From assembly GCA_017556705.1 (NCBI GenBank), contig JAFYMG010000016.1, positions 186,001 through 250,000 of the forward strand: a stretch of 64,000 nt of DNA, read 5' to 3'. Below the pieces are notes generated by a model. The model was not told the DNA's origin. It ran no database searches and saw nothing but the letters and a program-made list of their open reading frames with translations. The stretch is from Paludibacteraceae bacterium (GTDB taxonomy: Bacteria; Bacteroidota; Bacteroidia; Bacteroidales; Paludibacteraceae). The position numbers and the translations under genes were made by a program. This document shows, one piece after another, positions 23,842 to 34,511 of the stretch (positions within the stretch are counted from its first letter, which is position 1; the number at the start of each line of letters is the position of its first letter).

Positions 23842-26800
23842 CTACTTATACTCGTCCCATGATTGGATAGCGAGGTCGTTGACATCCACTGTGCAGAAGG
23901 CATTGATAAACGCTGCTGCGAGGCGTGCATTGGTAAGCAATGGCACATTGAGATCGATGGCTGCACGACGAACATGGTAGCATACATCGTTTTGTGGATC
24001 AGTCACAATATCCTTTGGTACGCTCACTACAAACTCAATCACGCCTTCGCGCATGAGGTCAATAGCTTGTGGAGTGCCCTCCTCAGATGGTTGGTAAACC
24101 GTTGTGTTAGGGATACCTGCTTCTGTGAGGAAGTGGCTTGTTCCAAGGGTAGCGTAGATATTGAAGCCCTTAGCGATCAATTGACGAGCAGAGTCGAGCA
24201 TCTGTGCTTTTTGTTTTGGCGAACCGATAGAGAAGAGTACGTTCTTCTTTGGTACGCGGAGACCTACAGAAAGCATAGAGGTCAAGAGGGCTGAGTTAGC
24301 GTCCTCGCCGAGGCAACCTACTTCACCCGTAGAGGTCATGTCCACACCGATGACAGGGTCAGCCTTTTGCAGACGGTTGAATGAGAACTGTGATGCCTTT
24401 ACACCCACATAGTCGAAGTCGAAGAAGTTCTTGCTTGGCTTCTCAACTGGGAGACCGAGCATGATACGAGTGGCTATGTCGATGAAGTTGATCTTCAATA
24501 CTTTAGAAACGAATGGGAACGAACGTGAAGCACGGAGGTTACATTCGATTACCTTGATCTCGTTCTCGCGAGCGAGGTATTGGATATTGAATGGACCAGA
24601 GATATTGAGCTCGCGTGCAATTTGACCAGATATCTTCTTGATACGACGAACGGTCTCTACATAGAGTTTTTGTGCAGGGAATTGGATCGTAGCGTCGCCA
24701 GAGTGCACACCTGCGAACTCTACGTGCTCGGAGATGGCGTATGCGATGATCTCGCCATCCTTAGCCACAGCGTCCATCTCAATCTCCTTGGTGTTGAGCA
24801 TGAACTTAGAGATTACCACAGGGTGTTTCTTGCTCACGGTAGCTGCCATCTTGAGGAAACGCTCGAGCTCCTCTTGGTTGAAGCAAACGTTCATCGCAGC
24901 ACCAGAGAGCACGTAAGAAGGACGAACGAGTACAGGGAAACCAACCTTGTCAATAAAGGTCTTCACATCCTCCATAGAGGTCAATGCACTCCATTCTGGT
25001 TGGTCTACGCCAATGCGGTCGAGCATAGCAGAGAACTTATCACGATCCTCGGCGTTGTCGATACTACGAGCGGTAGTACCGAGGATAGGCATATGTTGTG
25101 CGTCAAGCTTGAGAGCGAGGTTGTTAGGGATTTGTCCACCAGTTGATACAATCACGCCGTGTGGGTTCTCGAGTTCGAGAATATCCATCACACGCTCAAA
25201 GGTGAGCTCGTCAAAGTAGAGGCGGTCGCACATATCGTAGTCGGTAGAAACGGTCTCTGGGTTGTAGTTGATCATCACAGAGCGGTAACCGTTCTCGCGG
25301 ATAGTCTTGAGGGCTTGTACACCGCACCAGTCAAACTCTACAGACGAACCGATACGGTATGCACCAGAACCTAGTACTACGACAGACTTGCGGTCGTTGA
25401 GGTACTTTACGTCGTTTGCTACACCAGAGTAGGTGAGGTAGAGGTAGTTGGTTTGAGCAGGGAACTCAGCCGCAAGGGTATCGATTTGTTTCACTACTGG
25501 TTTCACACCGAGTGAAAGACGATGTTTGCGTGCGATGAGAGCAGCATATTCCATATCCATTTGTGCTCCCATACCCACTGCCTTGGCAATTTGGAAGTCA
25601 GAGAAACCTTGGATCTTTGCCTTACGCATGAGGTCCTCGTCGATAGCCTGGAGACTGCCAGCAGCTTTGAGTTCGTTGTCGGTCTTGACGATGTTTTGGA
25701 GTTTCTCAAGGAACCAACGGTCGATCTTTGTCAATTCATGCAAGCGGTCGATGGTGTACCCCTCGTGAAGCGCTTGAGAGAGGAAGAATATACGTTTGTC
25801 GGTTGGAGCAGAGAGTGCATGATCGAGATCATCTACATGGAGTGTCTTGTTCTCTGTAAAGCCGTGCATGCCTTGACCAATCATACGCAGACCCTTTTGG
25901 ATGGTATCTTCGAATGTTCGACCGATAGCCATTACCTCGCCCACTGACTTCATGCTGGAGCCAATCTCACGATCTACGCCGCGGAACTTTCCGAGGTCCC
26001 AGCGTGGGAACTTAGCCACGATATAGTCGAGTGTTGGTTCGAAGAAAGCAGGAGTGTCTTTGGTCACGGAGTTCTTGAGTTCGAACAAACCATAACCCAA
26101 AGCGATCTTAGCCGCTACGAAAGCGAGTGGATAACCTGTCGCTTTAGAAGCCAACGCAGAAGAACGTGAGAGACGAGCGTTCACCTCAATCACGCGGTAA
26201 TCCTCAGAATATGGATCGAGGGCGTACTGTACGTTACACTCACCCACGATACCCACGTGGCGAACGATCTTGATAGCCAATGCGCGGAGTTTCGCTGCCT
26301 CTGACTTGGTCAATGTTTGGGTAGGAGCAATCACGATAGACTCACCGGTGTGGATACCGAGTGGGTCAAGGTTCTCCATATTGCAGACTGTAATACAGTT
26401 GTCGTATTTATCGCGAACTACCTCATACTCAATCTCTTTCCAACCCTTGAGGGATTTCTCAACGAGTACTTGAGGAGAGAAAGAGAAGGCTTTTTCCGCG
26501 ATGACATTGAGTTCTTCTTCGTTGTCGCAGAATCCTGAACCGAGTCCACCGAGTGCATAAGCTGCACGGAGGATAACAGGGTAACCAAGTTCCTTGGCTG
26601 CTGCACGAGCAGCCTCGATGGTCTCGCAAGCCTCGCTTTGGATTGTCTTGACATTAATCTCGTCGAGTTTCTCTACGAAGAGCTCACGGTCCTCAGTATC
26701 CATGATAGCTTGTACTGGAGTACCGAGCACTTGTACATTATATTTCTCCAATACGCCACTCTTATAGAGTTCCACACCGCAGTTGAGCGCGGTTTGTCCA

Positions 26801-27069
26801 CCGAAGGCGAGCAGTACGCCATCTGGACGCTCTTTAGCAATCACTTTCTCCACGAAGAATGGGTTAACAGGCAAGAAGTAGATCTTATCTGCTACACCTT
26901 CGCTAGTTTGGACAGTAGCGATATTTGGGTTGATGAGTACGGTATAGATACCTTCTTCACGAAGGGCCTTGAGGGCTTGTGAACCAGAGTAATCGAACTC
27001 ACCTGCCTCACCGATCTTCAATGCTCCTGAACCGAGCACGAGTACTTTCTTAATATCTTTTTTCTCCAT
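23842..27069 (-). CDS. carB: Carbamoyl-phosphate synthase large subunit
   Basis: A full-length (1075-residue) CarB with two homologous ATP-grasp halves: the N-terminal half begins KVLVLGSGALKIGEAGEFDYSG and the second VVVLGSGAYRIGSSVEFDW. It includes the oligomerisation region and a C-terminal MGS-like allosteric domain (GFNIYATLGTSHFLTEAG). With CarA it makes carbamoyl phosphate from glutamine, bicarbonate and 2 ATP for arginine and pyrimidines. The start lies 5 bp after carA. The 3' end is the edge of the accessory island. Confidence 0.97.
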   Translation of the reverse strand: MEKKDIKKVLVLGSGALKIGEAGEFDYSGSQALKALREEGIYTVLINPNIATVQTSEGVADKIYFLPVNPFFVEKVIAKERPDGVLLAFGGQTALNCGVELYKSGVLEKYNVQVLGTPVQAIMDTEDRELFVEKLDEINVKTIQSEACETIEAARAAAKELGYPVILRAAYALGGLGSGFCDNEEELNVIAEKAFSFSPQVLVEKSLKGWKEIEYEVVRDKYDNCITVCNMENLDPLGIHTGESIVIAPTQTLTKSEAAKLRALAIKIVRHVGIVGECNVQYALDPYSEDYRVIEVNARLSRSSALASKATGYPLAFVAAKIALGYGLFELKNSVTKDTPAFFEPTLDYIVAKFPRWDLGKFRGVDREIGSSMKSVGEVMAIGRTFEDTIQKGLRMIGQGMHGFTENKTLHVDDLDHALSAPTDKRIFFLSQALHEGYTIDRLHELTKIDRWFLEKLQNIVKTDNELKAAGSLQAIDEDLMRKAKIQGFSDFQIAKAVGMGAQMDMEYAALIARKHRLSLGVKPVVKQIDTLAAEFPAQTNYLYLTYSGVANDVKYLNDRKSVVVLGSGAYRIGSSVEFDWCGVQALKTIRENGYRSVMINYNPETVSTDYDMCDRLYFDELTFERVMDILELENPHGVIVSTGGQIPNNLALKLDAQHMPILGTTARSIDNAEDRDKFSAMLDRIGVDQPEWSALTSMEDVKTFIDKVGFPVLVRPSYVLSGAAMNVCFNQEELERFLKMAATVSKKHPVVISKFMLNTKEIEMDAVAKDGEIIAYAISEHVEFAGVHSGDATIQFPAQKLYVETVRRIKKISGQIARELNISGPFNIQYLARENEIKVIECNLRASRSFPFVSKVLKINFIDIATRIMLGLPVEKPSKNFFDFDYVGVKASQFSFNRLQKADPVIGVDMTSTGEVGCLGEDANSALLTSMLSVGLRVPKKNVLFSIGSPKQKAQMLDSARQLIAKGFNIYATLGTSHFLTEAGIPNTTVYQPSEEGTPQAIDLMREGVIEFVVSVPKDIVTDPQNDVCYHVRRAAIDLNVPLLTNARLAAAFINAFCTVDVNDLAIQSWDEYK

Positions 27070-27074
27070 GGCCG

Positions 27075-28148
27075 TTATTTGTTTAGAAGTTGGAAGAAGT
27101 TATCAAATACAAATTCAGAGTCTTTTGGTCCGCAGTTCATTTCTGGAATAAACTGTACTGCCATCCATGGTTTCTCTGCGTGGCGGATACCCTCGTTGGT
27201 GCGGTCGTTCATGTTTACGAACCACTCTTTCCACTCCTCGGGTAGGGTAGTGCCGTCCACTACATAACCATGGTTTTGTGCGGTGATATAGCAACGCTCG
27301 CCACCTACTATTTGTACAGGTTGGGTAGCACCACGGTGACCATATTTATGTTTCAATACCTCTGCGCCTGCTGCGAGAGCTAGTAGTTGGTTGCCTAGTC
27401 CTAGGCCCAATAATGGTTTGTCTTCGCCTTTAGCGAGGAAGGTCTTGATATTTTCGATAGTCACAGCGCAATCCTCTGGATCGCCAGGGCCGTTGCTCAG
27501 CATCAATGCGTCAAACTCGAGGGTGTTGAAGTCGTAGTCCCATGGCACGCGTGTTACCTCTACGCCGCGAGCGAGCAGGTAGCGGATGATACCTTCTTTC
27601 ACGCCGCAATCCACGAGTACCACTTTCTTGCCTGCACCTGCATTGTAGGTCACTACCTCTTTGCACGATACTTGTGGCACGAGATTCTCGTCGTTCGCAA
27701 CAGGAGTAGTGTCGTCGCCTTCGAAGATGAGGGTAGCTTGCATGGTGCCGTTCTCGCGCAGATGCTTGGTGAGTTCACGGGTATCCACACCTGTGATAGC
27801 AGGTATCTGCTCACGAATCAGCCATGCTGCCAAATCCTCATTGGCATTCCAGTGGCTGTACTCTGGGCTGTACTCGGTCATGATCACTGCTGCAGGGTGG
27901 ATACGATGACTATCCATAAACTCGGACAAACCATTCTCCAAACTGCTGCATGCTGGCACGCCGTAGTTACCAATCAATGGATAGGTCATCACCACGAGTT
28001 GACCTTCGAAGTTCGCGTCGGTCAGCACCTCTGGATAACCAATCATGGTGGTATTGAATACGAGCTCTCCAGCTACATTCTTCTCGTAGCCAAATGATGT
28101 ACCCTTGAAGCAGGTGCCATCGGAGAGTTTCAATGTTACTTTTTTCAT
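27075..28148 (-). CDS. carA: Carbamoyl-phosphate synthase small subunit
   Basis: A 357-residue glutamine amidotransferase subunit of CarAB. The N-terminal CPSase domain contains GTSFGYEKNVAGELVFNTTMIGYPE. The class-I amidotransferase part shows MLSNGPGDPEDC and KPLLGLGLGNQLLALA. At the nucleophile elbow this reads GLGLGNQ, where most CarA have GxCLGHQ, so the catalytic Cys and adjacent His seem to be replaced; this is odd for a working glutaminase. Otherwise length and order are normal and it is cotranscribed with carB. Confidence 0.94.
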   Translation of the reverse strand: MKKVTLKLSDGTCFKGTSFGYEKNVAGELVFNTTMIGYPEVLTDANFEGQLVVMTYPLIGNYGVPACSSLENGLSEFMDSHRIHPAAVIMTEYSPEYSHWNANEDLAAWLIREQIPAITGVDTRELTKHLRENGTMQATLIFEGDDTTPVANDENLVPQVSCKEVVTYNAGAGKKVVLVDCGVKEGIIRYLLARGVEVTRVPWDYDFNTLEFDALMLSNGPGDPEDCAVTIENIKTFLAKGEDKPLLGLGLGNQLLALAAGAEVLKHKYGHRGATQPVQIVGGERCYITAQNHGYVVDGTTLPEEWKEWFVNMNDRTNEGIRHAEKPWMAVQFIPEMNCGPKDSEFVFDNFFQLLNK

Positions 28149-28156
28149 ATTCTTGC

Positions 28157-28184
28157 CTTTAACCTTTAATCTTTAACCTTTAAC
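28157..28184 (-). repeat. Heptanucleotide repeat CTTTAAC x4 between purA and carA
   Basis: CTTTAAC, CTTTAAT, CTTTAAC, CTTTAAC fill the 37-bp spacer between the purA stop and the carA start. Confidence 0.9.
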
Positions 28185-28185
28185 C

Positions 28186-29439
28186 TTAGCGAAGGATTGT
28201 CTCGCTACGATCTGGACCTACAGACACTACATCGATGCTTACGCCAGTCTCTTGCTCGATATAAGCGATATAATCTTTGAGCTCTTTAGGCAATTCCTCG
28301 TAGGTGCGGCACACAGATACATCGCACTTCCATCCTGGGAACTCCTTGTAGATTGGCTTGATATTGTCTGCATCTGCTTCAAATGGGAAGTAATCGATTG
28401 CTTCGCCATTGAGCTCGTAGCCCACGCATACCTTGATGGTGTCGAAGTCGTTGAGCACGTCAGACTTCATCATGATGAGTGATGTAGCGCCGTTCATCAT
28501 TACGGTATATTTGAGTGCTACGAGGTCGAGCCAACCGCAACGGCGTGGACGACCAGTGGTAGCGCCAAACTCATGACCGATCTTACGCAACTCCTCGCCT
28601 ACCTCGTCAAACAACTCGGTTGGGAATGGACCTTCACCTACGCGTGTGCAGTATGCCTTGAAGATACCATATACCTCGCCAATATGTTGAGGAGCTACAC
28701 CGAGTCCAGTGCAAGCACCTGCGCAGAGGGTGTTGCTTGAGGTTACGAATGGATAAGTACCGAAGTCGATGTCGAGCAATGAGCCTTGTGCACCTTCTGC
28801 CAAGATACCCTTGTCCTCACGGAGCATGTTGTTGACGATGATCTCGTTGTCCACGATAGGGAATTGCTTCATCTCCTCGATGGCGCTGAGCCATGCGCTG
28901 TCATCTGGCAACTCGATACCGCCGAGTTGCTCTTGGTGAGCCGCACGGAGATCGTTGTAGCGCTCCAAGAAATCAGGACGGAGGATATCACCTACGCGCA
29001 GACCATTGCGAGCAATCTTATCGGTATAAGTAGGACCGATACCTTTGCCAGTTGTACCTACTTTCTTATCGCCTTTTTTCTTCTCTGAAGCGGCGTCCAA
29101 CATGCGGTGGGTAGGCAGGATGAGGTTCGCGCGCTTTGCGATTTGCAAGCGGCTCTTTACATCTACCTCCATCGCCTCGATAGCGTGGATCTCCTCCATG
29201 AGGATGATAGGGTCAATCACTACACCATTACCAATGATATTGGTTGTGCCATCGCGGAAGATACCGGATGGTACGGTGTGGAGAACGAAGCTCTTGTCGC
29301 CGAAGTACAAACTGTGACCTGCGTTAGGTCCACCTTGGAAACGTGCAACTGCTTCATAACGAGGGGTCAATACATCGACGATCTTACCTTTGCCTTCATC
29401 GCCCCATTGCATGCCTAATACGACATCTACTTTTTTCAT
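28186..29439 (-). CDS. purA: Adenylosuccinate synthetase
   Basis: A 417-residue enzyme that joins IMP and aspartate using GTP on the way to AMP. Diagnostic: VLGMQWGDEGKGKIVD at the N-terminus, GGPNAGHSLYF, GTTGKGIGPTYTDK, EGAQGSLLDIDFGTYPFVTSSN and RPRRCGWLD. It lies between purB upstream and carA downstream on the same strand, with spacers made of heptamer repeats. Confidence 0.97.
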   Translation of the reverse strand: MKKVDVVLGMQWGDEGKGKIVDVLTPRYEAVARFQGGPNAGHSLYFGDKSFVLHTVPSGIFRDGTTNIIGNGVVIDPIILMEEIHAIEAMEVDVKSRLQIAKRANLILPTHRMLDAASEKKKGDKKVGTTGKGIGPTYTDKIARNGLRVGDILRPDFLERYNDLRAAHQEQLGGIELPDDSAWLSAIEEMKQFPIVDNEIIVNNMLREDKGILAEGAQGSLLDIDFGTYPFVTSSNTLCAGACTGLGVAPQHIGEVYGIFKAYCTRVGEGPFPTELFDEVGEELRKIGHEFGATTGRPRRCGWLDLVALKYTVMMNGATSLIMMKSDVLNDFDTIKVCVGYELNGEAIDYFPFEADADNIKPIYKEFPGWKCDVSVCRTYEELPKELKDYIAYIEQETGVSIDVVSVGPDRSETILR

Positions 29440-29449
29440 ATATTCTTGC

Positions 29450-29477
29450 CTTTAAACTCTAAACTTTAAACTCTAAA
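29450..29477 (-). repeat. Heptanucleotide repeat CTTTAAA/CTCTAAA x4 between purB and purA
   Basis: CTTTAAA, CTCTAAA, CTTTAAA, CTCTAAA, ending at the purB stop codon. Confidence 0.9.
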
Positions 29478-30770
29478 CTAAATTCCAACTTGTTGGAAGA
29501 TATAATCCACATTCTTCATGTAGTAATCCAAGCTGAAGCATGCGTCGATTTCCTCGTTGCTCAGGTGTGCGGTCACGCCCTCGGTGAGCTTGAGGTTCTC
29601 TTGCATCTCGCCGCCTTCCATCAGCGTTTTCATCGCTACGGGTTGCACGAGGTCGTATGCTTGCTCGCGCACAAAGCCCTTCTCGATGAGCGCGTTCATC
29701 ACGCGTTGCGCAAAGATGGCGCCGTGGGTTAGACCAATATTGTGGAGCATGTTCTCTGGATATACCACAAGGTTGTCGAGGATACCCTCAAAACGTGCCA
29801 ACATATAGTCCAAGAGCATGGTTGCATCTGGCAATACGATACGCTCGGTAGAGCTGTGGCTGATATCACGCTCGTGCCAGAGGGCGATGTTCTCACTCGC
29901 GGTGCACATATATCCGCGCATTACGCGCGCGCACCCGCATATATTTTCAGAGGAGATAGGATTGCGCTTGTGTGGCATAGCAGACGAACCTTTCTGACCC
30001 TTCTTGAATGCCTCTTCCACCTCGCGCACCTCTTGGCGTTGCATGTTACGCACCTCTAATGCCATTTGCTCCAAGGTACCTGCGATAACAGCCAAGGTAG
30101 CCAAGTAGAACGCATGACGGTCGCGACCTAACACTTGTGTAGCGATAGCCGCAGACTCAATGCCGAGGTGCTCACATACATAGGTTTGGATGGCTGGTGG
30201 AATGTTTGCGTAGTTACCTACCGCGCCAGAGAGTTTACCTGCCTCTACGCCTTTGGCTGCCATCTCAAAGCGCTCGATATTGCGGCGCATCTCCTCGTAC
30301 CACAATGCCCATTTCAATCCGAAGCTGCTCACATCGGCGTGCATACCGTGGGTACGACCAATCACTGGGGTGTACTTAAACTCGTTCGCACGGCGTTTCA
30401 ATACCTCGAGGAAAGAGTTCAAATCCTTGCGAAGGATCTCGTTGGCTTGTTTCAAGAGATAACCATTAGCAGTATCTACCACGTCGGTAGAGGTCAATCC
30501 ATAGTGTACCCATTTGCGCTCCTCACCCAAACTCTCGCTCACGGCGCGGGTAAATGCTACCACATCATGACGGGTGATCTCTTCAATCTCGTGGATGCGG
30601 TTTACATCAAAAGTGGCTTTTTCGCGAAGCAACTTCACATCCTCTGCTGGGACTACGCCCAAGGTGCTCCATGCTTCTGCAGCCAAAATCTCTACTTCGA
30701 GATAAGCGTTGAACTTATTCTCTTCTGTCCAAATGTTGCGCATGACTGCGCGGCTGTAACGTTCAATCAT
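29478..30770 (-). CDS. purB: Adenylosuccinate lyase
   Basis: A 430-residue fumarase-superfamily lyase that cleaves adenylosuccinate and SAICAR. Motifs: [27 protein letters not shown], and the signature loop [12 protein letters not shown] with its catalytic Ser. The start overlaps the purT stop by 3 bases (ATGA), so translation of purT and purB is coupled. Confidence 0.97.
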   Translation of the reverse strand: MIERYSRAVMRNIWTEENKFNAYLEVEILAAEAWSTLGVVPAEDVKLLREKATFDVNRIHEIEEITRHDVVAFTRAVSESLGEERKWVHYGLTSTDVVDTANGYLLKQANEILRKDLNSFLEVLKRRANEFKYTPVIGRTHGMHADVSSFGLKWALWYEEMRRNIERFEMAAKGVEAGKLSGAVGNYANIPPAIQTYVCEHLGIESAAIATQVLGRDRHAFYLATLAVIAGTLEQMALEVRNMQRQEVREVEEAFKKGQKGSSAMPHKRNPISSENICGCARVMRGYMCTASENIALWHERDISHSSTERIVLPDATMLLDYMLARFEGILDNLVVYPENMLHNIGLTHGAIFAQRVMNALIEKGFVREQAYDLVQPVAMKTLMEGGEMQENLKLTEGVTAHLSNEEIDACFSLDYYMKNVDYIFQQVGI

Positions 30771-31963
30771 ATTGTATGTAAGTCTTTATTTTCTACTTTG
30801 ATTTTGTTGAAGGCCTCAATGGCTTTAGCCACGGCTTTGTCAGTATTTTCATCCGTAGCCAATACTACGCCATAACGACGGTGTCCATGTACCTCTGGTT
30901 TGCCAAAGAAGCGCACTTGCACGCCTGGCATTGCCAATGCTTCTTCCACACCGCTGAATACTACTTCTGTCGCATCACCTTCCACTACAATCGCCTTCGA
31001 TGCGCTTGCGCCGAAGAAACGCACCTCTGGGATTGGCAATCCTAATACGGCACGTGCGTGCAACGCAAACTCTGACAAGTCTTGCGAGATCATGGTTACC
31101 ATACCTGTGTCGTGTGGACGAGGACTCACCTCTGAGAAGATTACATGGTCGCCCTCTACAAACATCTCCACGCCGAAGATACCATATCCGCCCAAGGCGT
31201 CAGTCACTTTCTTTGCGATATCCTCTGCTTGCGCAATAGCTGTCTCGCTCATGGCTTGTGGTTGCCATGACTCGCGGTAGTCGCCATCTACTTGGTGGTG
31301 ACCAATTGGCTTGAGGAAGGTGGTGCCACCTGCGTGACGCACGGTCAGCAAGGTGATCTCATAATCGAAATGCACAAAGCCCTCTACAATCACGCGACCT
31401 GCACCTGCGCGACCGCCCATTTGCGATTCTGTCCATGCTGGCTCTACATCCGCTTCACTCTTCACAGTCGATTGACCATGACCAGAAGACGACATGATTG
31501 GCTTCACCACGCAAGGGATGCCAATCTCCTCGATGGCTGCGAGGTACTCCTCGTGGGTGTCAGCAAACTTATATCTTGCAGTAGGCAAACCCAACTCCTC
31601 GGCCGCCATGCGGCGGATAGCCTCACGGTTCATAGTTAAAAAAGCCGCGTTAGCCGTAGGGATAACGCGGTAACCTTCTTTTTCTAATTCGACGAGAGTA
31701 GGGGTAGCAATAGCTTCTACTTCAGGGATAATCATACTTGGTTGCTCAGTTTCAATCACTTGGCGGAGTTTAGCGCCGTCCAACATATTGAATACATGAG
31801 AGCGATGTGCCACTTGCATAGCCGGAGCATTCTCGTACTTATCGCACGCAATCACTTCCACGCCATAGCGCTGGAGCTCAAGGGCAACTTCTTTGCCCAA
31901 TTCGCCACTTCCGAGCAGTAATGCCTTCGTAGCCACAGAGGTAAGGGGAGTTCCGAAATTCAT
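30767..31963 (-). CDS. purT: Formate-dependent phosphoribosylglycinamide formyltransferase
   Basis: An ATP-grasp enzyme (398 residues from the chosen ATG at 31963) that formylates GAR using formate and ATP, bypassing Pur[21 protein letters not shown] begins the N-terminal domain, [12 protein letters not shown] is the ATP-grasp loop and [15 protein letters not shown] is the family signature. An upstream in-frame extension lies across the promoter and was rejected: the -7 box (minus TACCTTTG) is at 32002-32009. Confidence 0.96.
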   Translation of the reverse strand: MNFGTPLTSVATKALLLGSGELGKEVALELQRYGVEVIACDKYENAPAMQVAHRSHVFNMLDGAKLRQVIETEQPSMIIPEVEAIATPTLVELEKEGYRVIPTANAAFLTMNREAIRRMAAEELGLPTARYKFADTHEEYLAAIEEIGIPCVVKPIMSSSGHGQSTVKSEADVEPAWTESQMGGRAGAGRVIVEGFVHFDYEITLLTVRHAGGTTFLKPIGHHQVDGDYRESWQPQAMSETAIAQAEDIAKKVTDALGGYGIFGVEMFVEGDHVIFSEVSPRPHDTGMVTMISQDLSEFALHARAVLGLPIPEVRFFGASASKAIVVEGDATEVVFSGVEEALAMPGVQVRFFGKPEVHGHRRYGVVLATDENTDKAVAKAIEAFNKIKVENKDLHTI

Positions 31964-32001
31964 ATAGAATGCAATAGTATTGTTATCTTTATTTCGGGGT
32001 G

Positions 32002-32009
32002 CAAAGGTA
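32002..32009 (-). promoter_or_regulatory. -7 box of the purT-purB-purA-carAB operon
   Basis: Minus strand TACCTTTG followed by CACC, 39 bp upstream of the purT ATG. The closely packed downstream genes probably share it. Confidence 0.7.
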
Positions 32010-32103
32010 GTGATTTTTTTTGATATATACAAACATTTTAAATGAAAAAAAGTATTTTTTTTATTTATGATATTTAGGTATGTCAATGAGTATGTTTTTG
32101 TAT

Positions 32104-32136
32104 AAAAAAGCCTTCTGTTTTGCAGAAGGCCTTTTG
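32104..32136 (-). terminator. Terminator of the glutamine synthetase gene
   Basis: GCCTTCTG/CAGAAGGC stem with a 5-nt loop and T/A runs on both sides, directly after the stop codon. Confidence 0.88.
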
Positions 32137-32137
32137 T

Positions 32138-34330
32138 TTAGCGAATAAACAATAATTCGCGATATTTTGGCAATGTCCATAACTGGTCATCTATCCACAT
32201 TTCCAATTCATCAACATGTTTGCGTATGTCTTCCATGATAGGTATTACGGTGTCATGAAAAGCAATAGCACGTTCGCGTTGGTTGGTGATATGATTGGCT
32301 GTTACGCGCAATTCGGTCATCTTATCCACGCCTGCGATAATGGCGCTTGCATGGCTTTCGATGCGACGAATAAGTAGGCAATCTTGCGTATTTAATGTGT
32401 TGGCTTCTTCGCTATCAAAAACCTGCTTGACATGTGCTACTTTCTCTAAGAGTGTTTTCTGATAGCGTTTGGCAGCGGGTAACACATGATTGATCACCAG
32501 GTCACCTAGCACGCGGCTCTCAATCTGTAGTTTGAGCGAGTAGTTTTCCCATTTTACTTCACAACGAGATTGCAATTCTGCAGGGGAAAGAACACCTGTG
32601 CTGCTAAACATCTGGATGGATTTGTCGGACAGATACTGATCTATGATAACGGGTACGCTGGTTTCGCAATCTAATCCACGACGCTGTGCTTCTTCTTTCC
32701 ATTCATCACTATAGCCATTGCCATCAAAGCGTATGTCGCGACATTCGCCGATGTATTTTTTGATCACAGTGAATAATGCGCGCTCCTTAGCCTCGCCTTG
32801 TTCTATGAGTGTATCTACCTCTTGCTTGAACAACGTTAATTGTTCGGCTACGGCAGCATTTAGGGCCAATACTGCTGCAGCGCAGTTGGCACTTGATCCA
32901 ACGGCACGAAACTCGAATCTATTACCAGTGAATGCAAATGGTGAAGTGCGGTTGCGATCGGTATTGTCTAGCAATATCTCGGGGATATTGCCGACACCTA
33001 ATTTCATCTCTTTCTTGGCATTGATGATGATACCTTTATCTACGTCGGCCTTTTCGATTTGATTGAGTGCTTCGGTAAGTTGGGTGCCAAGGAATACTGA
33101 TATGATAGCAGGTGGTGCTTCGTGTCCTCCTAGTCGGTGCGCATTGGTGGCAGATACGATGGAAGCTTTTAATAATCCATTGTGGCGATGTACAGCCTTT
33201 AGTACGTTGACCAAAAAGGTAACAAACTGTAGGTTCTGATATGGATTTTTACCAGGTGCTACGAGATTAATACCTGTGTTGGTGCCTAGAGACCAGTTGC
33301 AGTGTTTTCCGCTACCATTTATGCCACCATAAGGTTTCTCGTGGAGTAGTACACGGAAATGATGGTGGTGCGCCACTTGCTCCATCAGCGACATAAGCAA
33401 CTGATTATGGTCACTGCCTAGGTTGGCTTCTTCGTAGATAGGTGCCAACTCAAATTGATTCGGTGCAACCTCGTTGTGGCGTGTCTTCAGCGGAATACCT
33501 AATTTCTGCGCTTCTATTTCTAACTCGGTCATAAAGGCCAGTACGCGCTCAGGGATAATGCCGAAATAGTGGTCGTCCAATTGTTGGTTTTTGCTGGAAT
33601 AATGTCCCATCAGTGTGCGACCCGTCATTAGCAAATCCGGACGCGCTGCAAATAGTGCTTCATCTACAAGGAAGTATTCTTGTTCCCAGCCTAGGTAGGT
33701 GGTCACTTGTTTGACATTTCGATCGAAGTAATTGGCTACTGCTACCGCCGCTTTGTTGACGGCTGCGATAGAGCGGAGTAAAGGGGTCTTGTAGTCAAGA
33801 GCTTCGCCAGTGTATGCAACGAAGATAGTAGGGATACACAGCCTATCGCCAATTACAAATGCAGGAGAAGATGGATCCCAGGCGGAGTATCCGCGGGCTT
33901 CGAAGGTATTGCGAATACCTCCAGATGGAAACGAGGAGGCATCTGGCTCTTGCTGATATAATACAGAACCAGAGAATTTTTCTATGGGTTTGCCATTGTC
34001 ATCGAAGTCGAAAAAGGCATCGTGCTTTTCGGCAGTACCTCCGGTCAATGGTTGAAACCAGTGGGTATAATGGGTCGCTCCGAGTTCGGTGGCCCATTTT
34101 TTCATGCCGATAGCTACGCTATTAGCAATATCGCGACTAAGAGTCTTTTCGTTGTCCATGATGTCGAAAAGTTGATCAAGTATATTGCTCGCAATGTACT
34201 CTTTCATCTTCTCGCGTGTGAAGACATTTTGTGCAAAGATTACTTTCGCTTTTGCGTTTGTTTTGTCCACATTCATAGGTTTGTGGCTCCACGCTAATTT
34301 GAGCGCCTCGAATCGAATATTATTTGTCAT
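32138..34330 (-). CDS. glnN: Glutamine synthetase type III
   Basis: A 730-residue type III (GSIII) glutamine synthetase, the large form found in Bacteroidota. GSIII signature segments are HWFQPLTGGTAEKHDAF, GWEQEYFLVDEALF, KTRHNEVAPNQFELAP, NGSGKHCNWSLGTNTG and NRTSPFAFTGNRFEFRAVGSS. It assimilates ammonia into glutamine at the expense of ATP. I place the start at the ATG at 34330 (MTNNIRFEAL), with a TAATTTTG-type -7 box at 34379-34386. It is the last core gene before the integrated element. Confidence 0.95.
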   Translation of the reverse strand: MTNNIRFEALKLAWSHKPMNVDKTNAKAKVIFAQNVFTREKMKEYIASNILDQLFDIMDNEKTLSRDIANSVAIGMKKWATELGATHYTHWFQPLTGGTAEKHDAFFDFDDNGKPIEKFSGSVLYQQEPDASSFPSGGIRNTFEARGYSAWDPSSPAFVIGDRLCIPTIFVAYTGEALDYKTPLLRSIAAVNKAAVAVANYFDRNVKQVTTYLGWEQEYFLVDEALFAARPDLLMTGRTLMGHYSSKNQQLDDHYFGIIPERVLAFMTELEIEAQKLGIPLKTRHNEVAPNQFELAPIYEEANLGSDHNQLLMSLMEQVAHHHHFRVLLHEKPYGGINGSGKHCNWSLGTNTGINLVAPGKNPYQNLQFVTFLVNVLKAVHRHNGLLKASIVSATNAHRLGGHEAPPAIISVFLGTQLTEALNQIEKADVDKGIIINAKKEMKLGVGNIPEILLDNTDRNRTSPFAFTGNRFEFRAVGSSANCAAAVLALNAAVAEQLTLFKQEVDTLIEQGEAKERALFTVIKKYIGECRDIRFDGNGYSDEWKEEAQRRGLDCETSVPVIIDQYLSDKSIQMFSSTGVLSPAELQSRCEVKWENYSLKLQIESRVLGDLVINHVLPAAKRYQKTLLEKVAHVKQVFDSEEANTLNTQDCLLIRRIESHASAIIAGVDKMTELRVTANHITNQRERAIAFHDTVIPIMEDIRKHVDELEMWIDDQLWTLPKYRELLFIR

Positions 34331-34378
34331 TTTCTGTTGAATTTTGAAAATAATCGGATTGAAATTGAAAATCGACAG

Positions 34379-34386
34379 CAAAATTA
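34379..34386 (-). promoter_or_regulatory. -7 box of the GSIII gene
   Basis: Minus strand TAATTTTG followed by CTG, fitting TAnnTTTG, 48 bp before the ATG. Confidence 0.65.
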
Positions 34387-34477
34387 CTGCTTTTTTTGTA
34401 AATTACCAAATATTTTTGTTATTTCTTTGTTTTTTTTGTGATTGGGTAGTAAGAAATATGTATGGTATGAAAAAATA

Positions 34478-34502
34478 AAAGACACCCGAAATGGATGTCT
34501 TT
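34478..34502 (-). terminator. Terminator behind the tRNA 3' fragment
   Basis: AAAGACA/TGTCTTT stem followed on the minus strand by a U-rich run. It is positioned as the terminator of the former tRNA gene. Confidence 0.75.
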
Positions 34503-34511
34503 CTGATTTTG

